This document shows positions 16,206 through 24,286 of a stretch of DNA of 64,000 nucleotides, in pieces; within the stretch, counting starts at the first letter, position 1; every line of letters begins with the position of its first letter. The stretch lies in the NCBI GenBank assembly GCA_031370675.1, contig JANMQT010000192.1, positions 1-64,000 on the forward strand, given 5' to 3'. The notes under the pieces were generated by a model. That model was given only the letters and a program-made list of their open reading frames with translations, did not search any database and was not told where the DNA came from. The DNA is from SZAS-18 sp031370675. Lineage in GTDB: Bacteria; Verrucomicrobiota; Verrucomicrobiia; Chthoniobacterales; SZAS-18. Position numbers and translations under genes: made by a program.

Positions 16206-17171
16206 TCAGCGCAAGCCCACGGCCTCCCGCACGCGCGCCAGCACGCCGTCCGCGACGCGCCGCGCCCGGTCGGCGCTTTTGCGCAGGACAAATTCAACGT
16301 AGCTGGGCTCGCGTTCCAACTCGGCCCGCTTCGCGCGCATCGGCGCGAAAACCTCCCAGATCGTCTCGAACAAGCGCTTTTTGAATTCGCCGTAGCCGAC
16401 TCCGCCGCCGCGAAATTCGGCTTCCATCCGCGCGAAGTCCGCGTCGCCCGCCACCAGCCGGTAGAGCGCGAGCACCGTCGAATTCTCCACCGGTTTCGGC
16501 GTCTCGACCGGTGTGGAATCCGTGACCAGGGCCATGACCTTTTTTCGCAGCGCCTTCTCGCCGCCGAAAATTTCCAGCGCGTTGCCGTAGCTCTTGCTCA
16601 TCTTCTGCCCGTCGGTCCCGGGGACGGTTCCGGTCTCCTCGCCAATCATCGGTTCGGGCAGCTTGAAGGTCTCGCCGTAGCGGTCGTTGAACTTTTGCGC
16701 GATGTCGCGCGTCATCTCGAGATGCTGCTTCTGGTCCTTGCCGACGGGCACACAGTCCGAATCATAGAGCAGGATGTCCGCGGCCATCAGGACGGGATAG
16801 GCGAAGAGCCCATGTGTGGCTTCGAGCCCGCGCGCGATCTTGTCCTTGTAGGAATGCGCGCGCTCGAGCATCCCCATCGGTGTCAGCGTGCTGAGGATCC
16901 ACGCGAGCTCCGTCACCTCCGGCACGTCGGACTGCCGGAAGAAGCAACTGCGCGCGGGGTCCAGCCCGCAGGCGAGGAAATCGAGCGCGACGTCGCGCAC
17001 GTTGTCCCGCAGCTCGGTGGCGTCGTGGACACTGGTCAGCGCGTGATAATCCGCGATGAAATAGAAGCATTCGCCGACCTCCTGGAGGGCGATGGCCGGC
17101 TTCATCATGCCGAAATAATTGCCGAGGTGGAGCGTGCCACTGGGCTGGATGCCGGAAAGGATGCGTTTCAT
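16206..17171 (-). CDS. trpS: Tryptophanyl-tRNA synthetase
   Basis: The 321-residue class I synthetase begins MKRILSGIQPSGTLHLGNYFG, which holds the HIGH-type motif (HLGN). KMSKSYGN near residue 195 is the KMSKS loop. LYDSDCVPVGKDQKQHLEMTRDIA is the Trp-specific region. It charges tRNA-Trp in the cytoplasm. The length is close to the bacterial norm of 330. ATG 17171 was chosen because the open frame continues upstream into the phosphorylase gene with non-TrpS sequence. It lies 26 bp after the phosphorylase and is probably cotranscribed with it. Confidence 0.96.
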   Translation of the reverse strand: MKRILSGIQPSGTLHLGNYFGMMKPAIALQEVGECFYFIADYHALTSVHDATELRDNVRDVALDFLACGLDPARSCFFRQSDVPEVTELAWILSTLTPMGMLERAHSYKDKIARGLEATHGLFAYPVLMAADILLYDSDCVPVGKDQKQHLEMTRDIAQKFNDRYGETFKLPEPMIGEETGTVPGTDGQKMSKSYGNALEIFGGEKALRKKVMALVTDSTPVETPKPVENSTVLALYRLVAGDADFARMEAEFRGGGVGYGEFKKRLFETIWEVFAPMRAKRAELEREPSYVEFVLRKSADRARRVADGVLARVREAVGLR

Positions 17172-17197
17172 CGTGCAGTCGCGATCAACGCGTGGAA

Positions 17198-17911
17198 TCA
17201 CAGCTTCGCAAGCAGGAGCCGCAAAGTTTCTGTCAGGCGGGCCCGCGCCGGCCCGAGCGACTTCAGCATGTGGACGAAAGGCGCGATGCGCCCAGGGTGC
17301 GTCACGAGGTGCCAGAGCAGGCGGCCAATCGGCGGCCGCTGCGTTTCCAGATCCCAGAGCAGATAACCGGGGACTGGCAGCGTGGTCTGGGCGTCGTCGC
17401 TGATTACGCGCAACGCGAGCATCGGCACGCCGGCCTCGGCACAGACCCGGGCGATCGACGCGGTCTCCATGTCGACGGCCAGGGCGCCCGTCCTCGCGCA
17501 CAGGGCCGCCTTGTCGGCGGCGGAATCGATCACCACCATTTCCGAGGTGAGGTTGCCGCGGTGCACGCGGTCGGGGCCCACGATCTCCGCGGCCTGCCGG
17601 AGGAGCGCAGGATTGGAAAAATTCTCGACCAGCAGCAAATCCGCGTGCCGCACCTCCGGCGAGAGCCCGCCGCCATAGCCGGGACAAATCAACAGCCGCG
17701 GCTTTTCCGCGCCCGTGAGCACGCCGGAAGCGCGCAGGCGTTGCTCGGCGGAGTGCGGTCCCACCCCGATGTGGACCACCGTAACGCGCCGGCCGGCGAG
17801 CGTGCCCTCGATGATCGGCAGGTCGGGCCGATCGGCGCGCGTGGTCGTATTCTCAAGCAACGGCACCAGGCCCTTGCTTTCCTCCTGCATGGCAAAAGTG
17901 ATGATGATCAT
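17198..17911 (-). CDS. Nucleoside phosphorylase / MTA-SAH nucleosidase superfamily protein
   Basis: The 237-residue protein has the PNP_UDP_1 fold. It starts MIIITFAMQEESKGL, then VVHIGVGPHSAEQRLR and LLICPGYGGGLSPEV. AVDMETASIARVCAEAGVPMLALRVISDDA is the family's substrate-binding and catalytic stretch with the M-E pair. Members split nucleosides or 5'-methylthioadenosine; the hopanoid-associated phosphorylase HpnG is a close alternative. Exact substrate cannot be read from sequence. It precedes trpS by 26 bp on the same strand. Confidence 0.78.
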   Translation of the reverse strand: MIIITFAMQEESKGLVPLLENTTTRADRPDLPIIEGTLAGRRVTVVHIGVGPHSAEQRLRASGVLTGAEKPRLLICPGYGGGLSPEVRHADLLLVENFSNPALLRQAAEIVGPDRVHRGNLTSEMVVIDSAADKAALCARTGALAVDMETASIARVCAEAGVPMLALRVISDDAQTTLPVPGYLLWDLETQRPPIGRLLWHLVTHPGRIAPFVHMLKSLGPARARLTETLRLLLAKL

Positions 17912-18009
17912 GGTGTGATGGCCGGGCAGGCGCAGCCCGGCGGAAACTCATGAATCGGTTGAGCGGTTTCGGCTCGATCGACGAAACGGGAGGAAGTTTT
18001 GTTTCCGAA

Positions 18010-18747
18010 TTACTCATTCCACGCCCGACGCGTCATCGATTCCAATTCCACCACGGCCCAATGCGGGGCGGTGATCGTCTGGCCAATTTTTGGCAGCAGG
18101 AGGTCGATCCCCGCGGTCAGGGCCTTTTTCTGCGCCTCCACCGGATCGATCACGATCGGCGGGAAGGTGTTGTAATGCAGCCCCAGAATGGTGCGCGTGC
18201 CGACGTAGTCCGCCGCCTTGATGGCGTCCTCGATGCCCATCGTGAAATGATCGCCGATCGGCAGCGCCGCGAAGGTGAGATGCAGCCCGGATTTCGCCAC
18301 GAGACGCATGTCGAAGGTCAGCGCCGTATCGCCCGAATAATAAAAATTTCCGTCGTCGGTCTGGATGAGAAATCCGGCCGGGTTGCCGCCGTAGCTGCCG
18401 TCGGGCATCGACGAACTGTGGATGGCGCTGGTCAGTTTCACGCGCCCGAAGTCTGTCTTCGCGGCCCCGCCATGGTTCATTGGCATGGTGGTTTTCACGC
18501 CCTGGGCCTCGAGCCAGACGCCAACCTCGTAGTTGGAGATCACGGTCGCGCCGGTCCGGTCCGCAATCGCCACGCAGTCCGCGATGTGATCGGCGTGCCC
18601 ATGCGAGACGAAAATGAAGTCCGCCGAAATCGCGTTCACGTCGATGTTTTTAGCCAGGGGATTCGGCGAGATAAACGGATCAAAGAGCAGGCGATGGCGC
18701 GAGGTTTCGACCGCGAAACAGGAGTGGCCGTAGTAGGTGATTTTCAT
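18010..18747 (-). CDS. UPF0173 metal-dependent hydrolase
   Basis: The 245-residue metallo-beta-lactamase-fold protein starts MKITYYGHSCF and carries SHGHADHIADC, the zinc-binding HxHxDH motif. YYSGDT and LGLHYNTFP supply further ligands. The UPF0173 family is widespread, cytoplasmic, and without an agreed substrate; it is related to UlaG lactonase. The gene is monocistronic and divergent from the APH-type kinase. The 98-bp stretch before the phosphorylase holds nothing recognisable. Confidence 0.9.
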   Translation of the reverse strand: MKITYYGHSCFAVETSRHRLLFDPFISPNPLAKNIDVNAISADFIFVSHGHADHIADCVAIADRTGATVISNYEVGVWLEAQGVKTTMPMNHGGAAKTDFGRVKLTSAIHSSSMPDGSYGGNPAGFLIQTDDGNFYYSGDTALTFDMRLVAKSGLHLTFAALPIGDHFTMGIEDAIKAADYVGTRTILGLHYNTFPPIVIDPVEAQKKALTAGIDLLLPKIGQTITAPHWAVVELESMTRRAWNE

Positions 18748-18890
18748 GGGGCGGGCGGAGCGGGGTTCTCAAGTGAGGCGTGGCTGGGAAGGAAGTCGCA
18801 ACTTTGGGGATTTCCGGGAATTTGTCCATGCCGCCTCGCGGAACTCGCCGCACCGCGGGCGCGGGTGTGCTATGGATGCGGCCTGCCGTC

Positions 18891-19919
18891 ATGCTTCCGC
18901 CCGATCTCTCCATCCTGCTCGGCCCGCATTTTGGCTTCACGGGGAACGACTCACTGCGGTTGGAGAAAATCGAGAAGGGTGGCTCCGACCGCGAGTTCCA
19001 CCGGCTTTGGCTCAAGGGTGAGGGCCGGAGCTTCATCCTCGTGACCTACGGAACGGCGCGGCCGGAAAACGCCCGCTACGCCGACATCGCCTCATTCCTG
19101 TTCGCGCGAGGCATCGCGGTGCCGGAGGTGCAATGTCACGAGCCCGGCCATGGCGTGCTGGTGATGGAGGATCTCGGTGTGGCGGACCTTTGGTCGTTCC
19201 GCGGCGAGCCCTGGCGAGTGCGGCGCCCGCTCTACGAGGGCGCACTCCGGCAGGCCCATGCGCTGCACGGCCTAGGCGTGGAGGACGCCGAGCGCGCCGG
19301 CCTCGCGCTTGAGCCGCCCTTCGACGAAACGCTCTACCGCTGGGAACAGAAATATTTTTTCGAGCATTGCCTCGGTGGCGCGCTCGCCGCGCAGATCGAT
19401 GTCCCGCGGGCCGCGGCCCTCGCCGCCCGGCCGGTCTGGGGTGCGATCGCGCAGGAACTGGCGGCGCGTCCGCGTGTGCTGGTGCATCGCGATTTCCAGT
19501 CGCACAACATTTTGGTTCACGAAGGGCGCGCGGGTTTGATCGATTTCCAAGGCATGCGCGCGGGGCTTGCGCACTACGATCTCGCCTCGCTGCTTTACGA
19601 TCCGTACGTGGAACTCTCGGCCGCCGAGCGCGCGGAGCTGCTTGGTTTTTATCGTGGTCTCGGCCACCGACCCGATCTCGGTCCTGACGAAGCGGGATTC
19701 ACGCGCGGATTCCGGCTGTGCGCGGTGCAACGCTTGATGCAGGCGCTCGGGGCCTACGGTTTTCTCGGCTTGAAGCAGGAAAAACCGGCGTTTCTACGGC
19801 ACATCCCCGCGGCGCTGGCGAACCTGCGCGAGGTCGTGGCGCTGCTGCCGGAGCTGGCCGAATTCGGCGCATTGCTGGCGCCTTTGCGCGGTGACTCCCC
19901 ACCCGAGCAAGGAGCCTGA
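18891..19919 (+). CDS. Aminoglycoside-phosphotransferase-fold kinase (AmgK-like)
   Basis: The 342-residue protein from ATG 18891 has the APH/choline kinase fold. The N-lobe has ILVTYGTARPENARYADIASFL, the hinge VLVMEDLGVADL, the catalytic loop VLVHRDFQSHNILVH (HxDxxxxN) and the metal-binding LIDFQGMRAG. This form resembles AmgK, a cell-wall sugar kinase for MurNAc/GlcNAc recycling, more than antibiotic-resistance enzymes. The MurU-like partner is not adjacent. The last two residues and the stop codon are provided by the structured repeat that starts at about 19909. Upstream in-frame starts (18780, 18876) exist but add poor sequence. Confidence 0.82.
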   Translation: MLPPDLSILLGPHFGFTGNDSLRLEKIEKGGSDREFHRLWLKGEGRSFILVTYGTARPENARYADIASFLFARGIAVPEVQCHEPGHGVLVMEDLGVADLWSFRGEPWRVRRPLYEGALRQAHALHGLGVEDAERAGLALEPPFDETLYRWEQKYFFEHCLGGALAAQIDVPRAAALAARPVWGAIAQELAARPRVLVHRDFQSHNILVHEGRAGLIDFQGMRAGLAHYDLASLLYDPYVELSAAERAELLGFYRGLGHRPDLGPDEAGFTRGFRLCAVQRLMQALGAYGFLGLKQEKPAFLRHIPAALANLREVVALLPELAEFGALLAPLRGDSPPEQGA

Positions 19920-20188
19920 TGAAGTGCTGGCATGGCCCGCGTTGCAGTCGGTTTTTGACTTGGGCAAGGAACGAGCGAAGCGGCTCGATCCAAGGTGATC
20001 CTGCCCGAGCGCGGTGACACCGCCCAAGTCAAAAATCGGCGCAACCCGGAGGGCGAGCGTGGCTTGGGCCGTCTGCCGGAGTTGCTTGTCGGTCGCGGGG
20101 TCGATGAGACCCGCTCCCTCCTCACGCCACCGCCCGCCAGCCCAAGCGACGGTTGCGCGGGCGATGCCAGCACCTCATCAGGCTCCTA
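19909..20188. repeat. About 279-bp structured inverted-repeat element, copy 2
   Basis: This is the reverse-oriented partner of 314-592. Terminal repeats pair 19910-19941 with 20156-20187 (AGGAGCCTGATGA against TCATCAGGCTCCT). Internal stems are 19952-19965 with 20022-20035 (TTTTTGACTTGGGC against GCCCAAGTCAAAAA, perfect) and 20062-20069 with 20140-20147 (GCTTGGGC against GCCCAAGC, extended by weaker pairs). Between the copies, paired bases change together, for example GAACC/GGTTC to GAGCC/GGCTC at the tips. It fills the whole space between two convergent genes and supplies the stop codon of each. Confidence 0.88.
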
Positions 20189-21220
20189 AAGCAATGAGCG
20201 CAACAGCGATTCCGTCTGCGTCCAGCCGATGCACGCGTCGGTGATCGAGATGCCGTACTTCAGATCGGCGATGTTCGCCGGGACGTCCTGCTGCCCCGCC
20301 TCGAGATTGCTTTCCAGCATCACGCCGATGATGGGACTGGCCGGATTGTCCCGGCGCTGCTTGAGCACGCTGTCCCAGACGATTTCCTGCCGTGCGTGTT
20401 CCTTGCCGGAATTCGCGTGGCTGCAATCGACCATCACCGCCGGCGGCATGCCCGCCTGGGCGAGGCGGATGGCGGCGTCCGCCACGCTGGCGGGGTCATA
20501 ATTCGTGCGGCCGCGGCCGCCCCGCACGACGAGGTGCCCGAGCGGGTTGCCGGTGGAATGCACCACGCTGGTGAAGCCGTCCTGGTCGATGCCGAGAAAG
20601 CTGTGCGGCGCGCGCGCCGATTTCATGGCGTCGAGCGCGGTCTGCAATTCGCCGTCGGTGCCGTTCTTGAATCCCACCGGCATGGACAGGCCGCTGGCGA
20701 GTTCGCGGTGGGTCTGCGATTCGGTGGTGCGCGCTCCAATCGCGGCCCAGGCCACCAGATCCGAGATGTACTGCGGCACGAGGGGATCGAGGAACTCGGT
20801 GCCCGCGGGCAGGCCGAGGTTCACGATTTCGAGCAACAGCTCACGGGCGCGGCGGATGCCGGTTTCCATGTCGCGTGAGCCGTCGAGACGCGGATCATGG
20901 ATGAGTCCCTTCCAGCCGATGGTAGTGCGCGGTTTCTCAAAATAGACGCGCATGAGGACCTCGGCCCTGGGGACGAGTTCTTCGCGCAGGGCGACGAGGC
21001 GCCGCGCGTAATCGAGGGCGCCTTTCGGGTCGTGAATCGAGCACGGTCCGGCGATGACCAGCAGGCGCGGGTCCCTGCGCTCGAGGATGTTTTCCACCGC
21101 GGCGCGGCCGTCGAGGACGGTCTTCCGCGCCGCCGGGGAGAGCGGCAGATCGGTCTTCAGATCATGCGGCGAAATCAGCCGGGTGATCGATCGGACGCGG
21201 AGATTGTTGATCTTGGTCAT
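20186..21220 (-). CDS. aroG: 3-deoxy-7-phosphoheptulonate synthase (type I DAHP synthase)
   Basis: The 344-residue enzyme condenses phosphoenolpyruvate and erythrose 4-phosphate in the first step of aromatic amino acid synthesis. VIAGPCSIHDPKGALDYARRL, MRVYFEKPRTTIGWKGLI, GARTTESQTHRELASGLSMPVGFKNGTDG, VMVDCSHANSGK and GVMLESNL are the family blocks with metal and substrate ligands. Length and N-terminal extension match the E. coli AroF/G/H class. Which amino acid inhibits it cannot be told. The stop TAG is formed by the end of the structured repeat. Confidence 0.96.
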   Translation of the reverse strand: MTKINNLRVRSITRLISPHDLKTDLPLSPAARKTVLDGRAAVENILERRDPRLLVIAGPCSIHDPKGALDYARRLVALREELVPRAEVLMRVYFEKPRTTIGWKGLIHDPRLDGSRDMETGIRRARELLLEIVNLGLPAGTEFLDPLVPQYISDLVAWAAIGARTTESQTHRELASGLSMPVGFKNGTDGELQTALDAMKSARAPHSFLGIDQDGFTSVVHSTGNPLGHLVVRGGRGRTNYDPASVADAAIRLAQAGMPPAVMVDCSHANSGKEHARQEIVWDSVLKQRRDNPASPIIGVMLESNLEAGQQDVPANIADLKYGISITDACIGWTQTESLLRSLL

Positions 21221-21343
21221 GCGCGGACGGGAAACGTATCGGAAAAGCCGCCCGCGCCAACCTGAAGCTCAGGGAAATGCGTCATGCCGGCCTGATCGGG
21301 GCATTTTCTTTTCGCAGCCGTCTAATGAACTATGCTCCCTCTC

Positions 21344-23446
21344 ATGAATCCGCGCTTCGCGCTCGCCCTGGCCACGTTGGCCGCCCTACCGACCCTGGCC
21401 GCCGCGCCGCCCACGACCGCCGAACTTCCCGTTCGCGAAATCGCGCTTTTCTCCAGCGGGGTCGGCTATTTCCAGCACGAGGGGCCGGTGCGGGACAACG
21501 CCACCGCGCAGTTTCAATTCAAGACCGCCCAGATTAACGACCTGCTCAAGAGCCTCGTCCTGCAGGACCTCGGCGGCGGGACCATCGGCACCGTCACGTA
21601 CCCCTCGCAGGATCCGATCGAAAAGACGCTGCGAAGTTTCCAAGTCGATATCACAGGCAACCCGCCGCTGGCCGATCTGCTAAACCAGTTGCGCGGCGCG
21701 AAGATTCTCCTTTCGACTGCGGCGGACAAACTGCAGGGCACGGTGCTCGGCGTGGAACTGCGCGATGTGCCCGCCGGCGGCGAAGCGAAGCAGCCGATCC
21801 GGGCGGCTTTTCTCAATCTGATTTCAGCCGCTGGCATCCGATCGATTCCGCTGGCCGACGTCCGCTCGCTGCAGTTCGAGGACCCCGCGCTGCAGGCGGA
21901 ACTCGACAAGGCGCTGGCCGCGCTGTCGGCCGCGCGAGGCAAGGACAAGAAGACGGTCGGTGTGCAATTCAATGGCAAAGGCGAGCGCGCGGTGCGACTC
22001 GGTTACACCGTCGAGACACCCGTTTGGAAAACGAGCTACCGCCTCGTGTTCGGGTCCAAGCCGGAGGACAAGCCGCACTTGCAGGGCTGGGCGCTGGTGG
22101 AAAACCAGACAGAGAATGATTGGAACGACGTCAAGCTCAGTCTGGTCAGTGGCCGGCCAATTTCCTTCATTCAAGATCTGTATCGCCCGCTCTACGTGCA
22201 GCGGCCGGTGGTCCAGAGCGAGACGCAGGCTTCGATTCGACCGCAGACCTACGACGAGGGCGTGGCCGGAGCGCCGATGCCGGCCTCGGAGCCGTCCGCA
22301 GTGGCGGGCGTAGCCGGCGGAGCCGCGCGGAATCAACCGGCGAGCAAGGCGAAGATGGCGCGCGCGCCCGCCGAGGGATTGCGCCAACTGCCTTCGTTTG
22401 CCGGCGCCACCGCGACAGAGAATGATTCGAATGGCGGACCGCTCGACCCGTCCGCGTCGATCGCGGCCGCGGCGTCAGCGGGAGCGGTTGGCGAGTTGTT
22501 CCAGTACACGGTCGCGGGCGTGACCCTGCCGCGCCAGCGCTCGGCCATGATCCCGATCGTCAACGACACGATCGACGCGGAAAAAATTTCGATCTTCAAC
22601 GAGGGAGTGCTCGCGAAATTCCCGCTCTACGGCGCCCGGTTGAAGAACACGGCGCCCGGCGCGCTGCACCTGCTGGGTGGACCGGTCACGATTTACGCCG
22701 ACGGCCGCTATGCCGGCGACGCGCGGATTTCGGATTTGCCGCCGAAGCAGACGCGGCTGCTGAGCTACGGCATCGACCTGCAATTGCCGGTGCTGGTCGA
22801 GGGCGTGAAGGACAACCAGCGCGTGCAGAGCGGGAAGATTGTCGGCGGTGTGCTGCAGCTGGCGCGGAAGTACGTTTCTTCGCGCACCTACGTCGCGGAG
22901 AACAAGTCCGACCGAACCAAGAAGCTGGTCGTCGAGCAGCCGCGCCGCAGCAAGGACAGCAAGGTGGTCGATTCCCCGGCGCCGCTCGAAACGACGGAGA
23001 CGCTCTGGCGTTTCCAAGTCGAGATCGCCGCGGGCAAGACCGAAAAACTGACGATTAACGAGGAGCAGGTGACGAGCGAATCGCTCGCCCTGCTGGGAAC
23101 GACCGGCGAGACGGTGCTCGGGTACCTTCGCGAGGGCAGTTTCGCGCCGGCGGTGAAGGAGGCGCTGACCAAGGCCGCGACGATGCAACAGGCGATCGCC
23201 GAGACCGGTCGGCAAACCGAAGGCCGCGAGGAGCAGCTGACCGCGATCACGGAGGAGCAAGGGCGCATCCGCGAGAACCTGAAGACCGCCGACAAGGGCA
23301 CGTACAAGGACCGCCTGTCGCGCAAGCTCGACGATCAGGAAACCCAGATCGAAAAACTTCAGGGTGAGATGAATGCGCTGCGCAAGCGTCACGAACTGCA
23401 GCAGCGAGAGTTCGAGGAATATCTCAAGGCGCTGAATGTGGGCTGA
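21344..23446 (+). CDS. Secreted DUF4139 domain protein
   Basis: A signal peptide (MNPRFALALATLAALPTLAAA) leads a 700-residue protein. The central and C-terminal parts match DUF4139: AVRLGYTVETPVWKTSYRLVF, WALVENQTENDWNDVKLSLVSGRPISF, then LPRQRSAMIPIVNDTIDAEKISIFNE. A low-complexity linker (about 310-385) and a coiled-coil end (about 610-700, many Glu/Gln/Arg) are visible. Related proteins combine DUF4140 and DUF4139 and are thought to be envelope structural proteins; no activity is established. ATG 21344 begins the signal peptide; 21332 is four codons upstream. It ends abutting the convergent methyltransferase with no gap. Confidence 0.82.
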   Translation: MNPRFALALATLAALPTLAAAPPTTAELPVREIALFSSGVGYFQHEGPVRDNATAQFQFKTAQINDLLKSLVLQDLGGGTIGTVTYPSQDPIEKTLRSFQVDITGNPPLADLLNQLRGAKILLSTAADKLQGTVLGVELRDVPAGGEAKQPIRAAFLNLISAAGIRSIPLADVRSLQFEDPALQAELDKALAALSAARGKDKKTVGVQFNGKGERAVRLGYTVETPVWKTSYRLVFGSKPEDKPHLQGWALVENQTENDWNDVKLSLVSGRPISFIQDLYRPLYVQRPVVQSETQASIRPQTYDEGVAGAPMPASEPSAVAGVAGGAARNQPASKAKMARAPAEGLRQLPSFAGATATENDSNGGPLDPSASIAAAASAGAVGELFQYTVAGVTLPRQRSAMIPIVNDTIDAEKISIFNEGVLAKFPLYGARLKNTAPGALHLLGGPVTIYADGRYAGDARISDLPPKQTRLLSYGIDLQLPVLVEGVKDNQRVQSGKIVGGVLQLARKYVSSRTYVAENKSDRTKKLVVEQPRRSKDSKVVDSPAPLETTETLWRFQVEIAAGKTEKLTINEEQVTSESLALLGTTGETVLGYLREGSFAPAVKEALTKAATMQQAIAETGRQTEGREEQLTAITEEQGRIRENLKTADKGTYKDRLSRKLDDQETQIEKLQGEMNALRKRHELQQREFEEYLKALNVG

Positions 23447-24208
23447 TTACCGCCGCCGCCAAAGGCTGGCCTGCGAGACGCTCCACTGGAATTTGCGGGC
23501 ATGTTCGCGGATGAGGAAGGGTAATTCCTTCGTCCCCCGAAAGACGAAGTTCGGCGCCAGGATCTCTTTGAGAGACGCCAGGGTGCCAATGGGCTCGCCG
23601 TCATTGTTGAAGCGCCCGGCCAGCCACTTTTCGGGCGGCGTGTATTCCGCGAGCCAGGTGTAGGGCGAGGCGATGATGAGCTGGCCGCCGGGGCGAATCA
23701 GCGCCGGCAGCGCCGCGAGACATTTGTCCGGGTCCGGCAGGCGATCGATCAGATTTGCCATCAGCACGACGTCGAACGTGCCCAGGCCGCCGCGGAGATT
23801 GCAGGCGTCTCCGACCTCGAAACGCGCGCGCGCCCGGGAAATCGCGTGGTCCACTTTCGCCATGAGCGGGGTGGTCATCGTGCCCTCTTCCGCGCGCTCA
23901 TACGCGGCTTCGCCCCAATCGCGCAGGGTTTCGCACGTCCGGATGAATCGCGCGGAGAAATCGATGCCGAGCACCTCCTCGCAATGACGGGCCAGCTCGA
24001 AGGTCGACCGGCCCACCGCGCAGCCAAGGTCCAGTGCCCGCGCCTTGGCGGGGAGCGCCGGGACATCGAGCGTTTCCTGCACAACCCGCACGGGAAAATC
24101 CACCGACGCGCGCGGTCCAAACTCGTACGGCAGGATTTCGCCGTCCGTTCCGTAGTGGAACAGCAGGTATTCCGAAAGCAGCTTTTCGGTTTCGTACGGG
24201 TTGCTCAT
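23447..24208 (-). CDS. Putative 4-mercaptohistidine N1-methyltransferase (OvoA C-terminal domain type)
   Basis: The 253-residue SAM-dependent methyltransferase starts with YETEKLLSEYLLFHYG, which marks the C-terminal domain of the ovothiol synthase OvoA. The SAM site is ALDLGCAVGRSTFELA, followed by VLGIDFSARFI and DVVLMANLIDRLPDP; IIASPYTWLAEYTPPEKWL is also characteristic. In ovothiol biosynthesis this domain methylates the imidazole of 4-mercaptohistidine. Here it is free-standing, and the OvoA sulfoxide synthase part is not in the window. Either the partner is encoded elsewhere or this enzyme has another thiol-imidazole substrate. Confidence 0.78.
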   Translation of the reverse strand: MSNPYETEKLLSEYLLFHYGTDGEILPYEFGPRASVDFPVRVVQETLDVPALPAKARALDLGCAVGRSTFELARHCEEVLGIDFSARFIRTCETLRDWGEAAYERAEEGTMTTPLMAKVDHAISRARARFEVGDACNLRGGLGTFDVVLMANLIDRLPDPDKCLAALPALIRPGGQLIIASPYTWLAEYTPPEKWLAGRFNNDGEPIGTLASLKEILAPNFVFRGTKELPFLIREHARKFQWSVSQASLWRRR

Positions 24209-24228
24209 CGCGGGGGTCGCAAAGCAAA

Positions 24229-24260
24229 CGACCCGGCAACCGTAACCGGTCGCCGGGTCG
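24229..24260 (-). terminator. GC-rich hairpin between two minus-strand genes
   Basis: CGACCCGGC (24229-24237) pairs with GCCGGGTCG (24252-24260), and ACCG/CGGT extends the stem inside. It lies after the M29-like gene and 20 bp before the methyltransferase start. The minus-strand sequence beyond it (GTTTGCTTTG) is only moderately T-rich. It could terminate the first gene or attenuate the second. Confidence 0.45.
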
Positions 24261-24286
24261 GGCGTGAAGCGTGAATCTTCCGGGCC

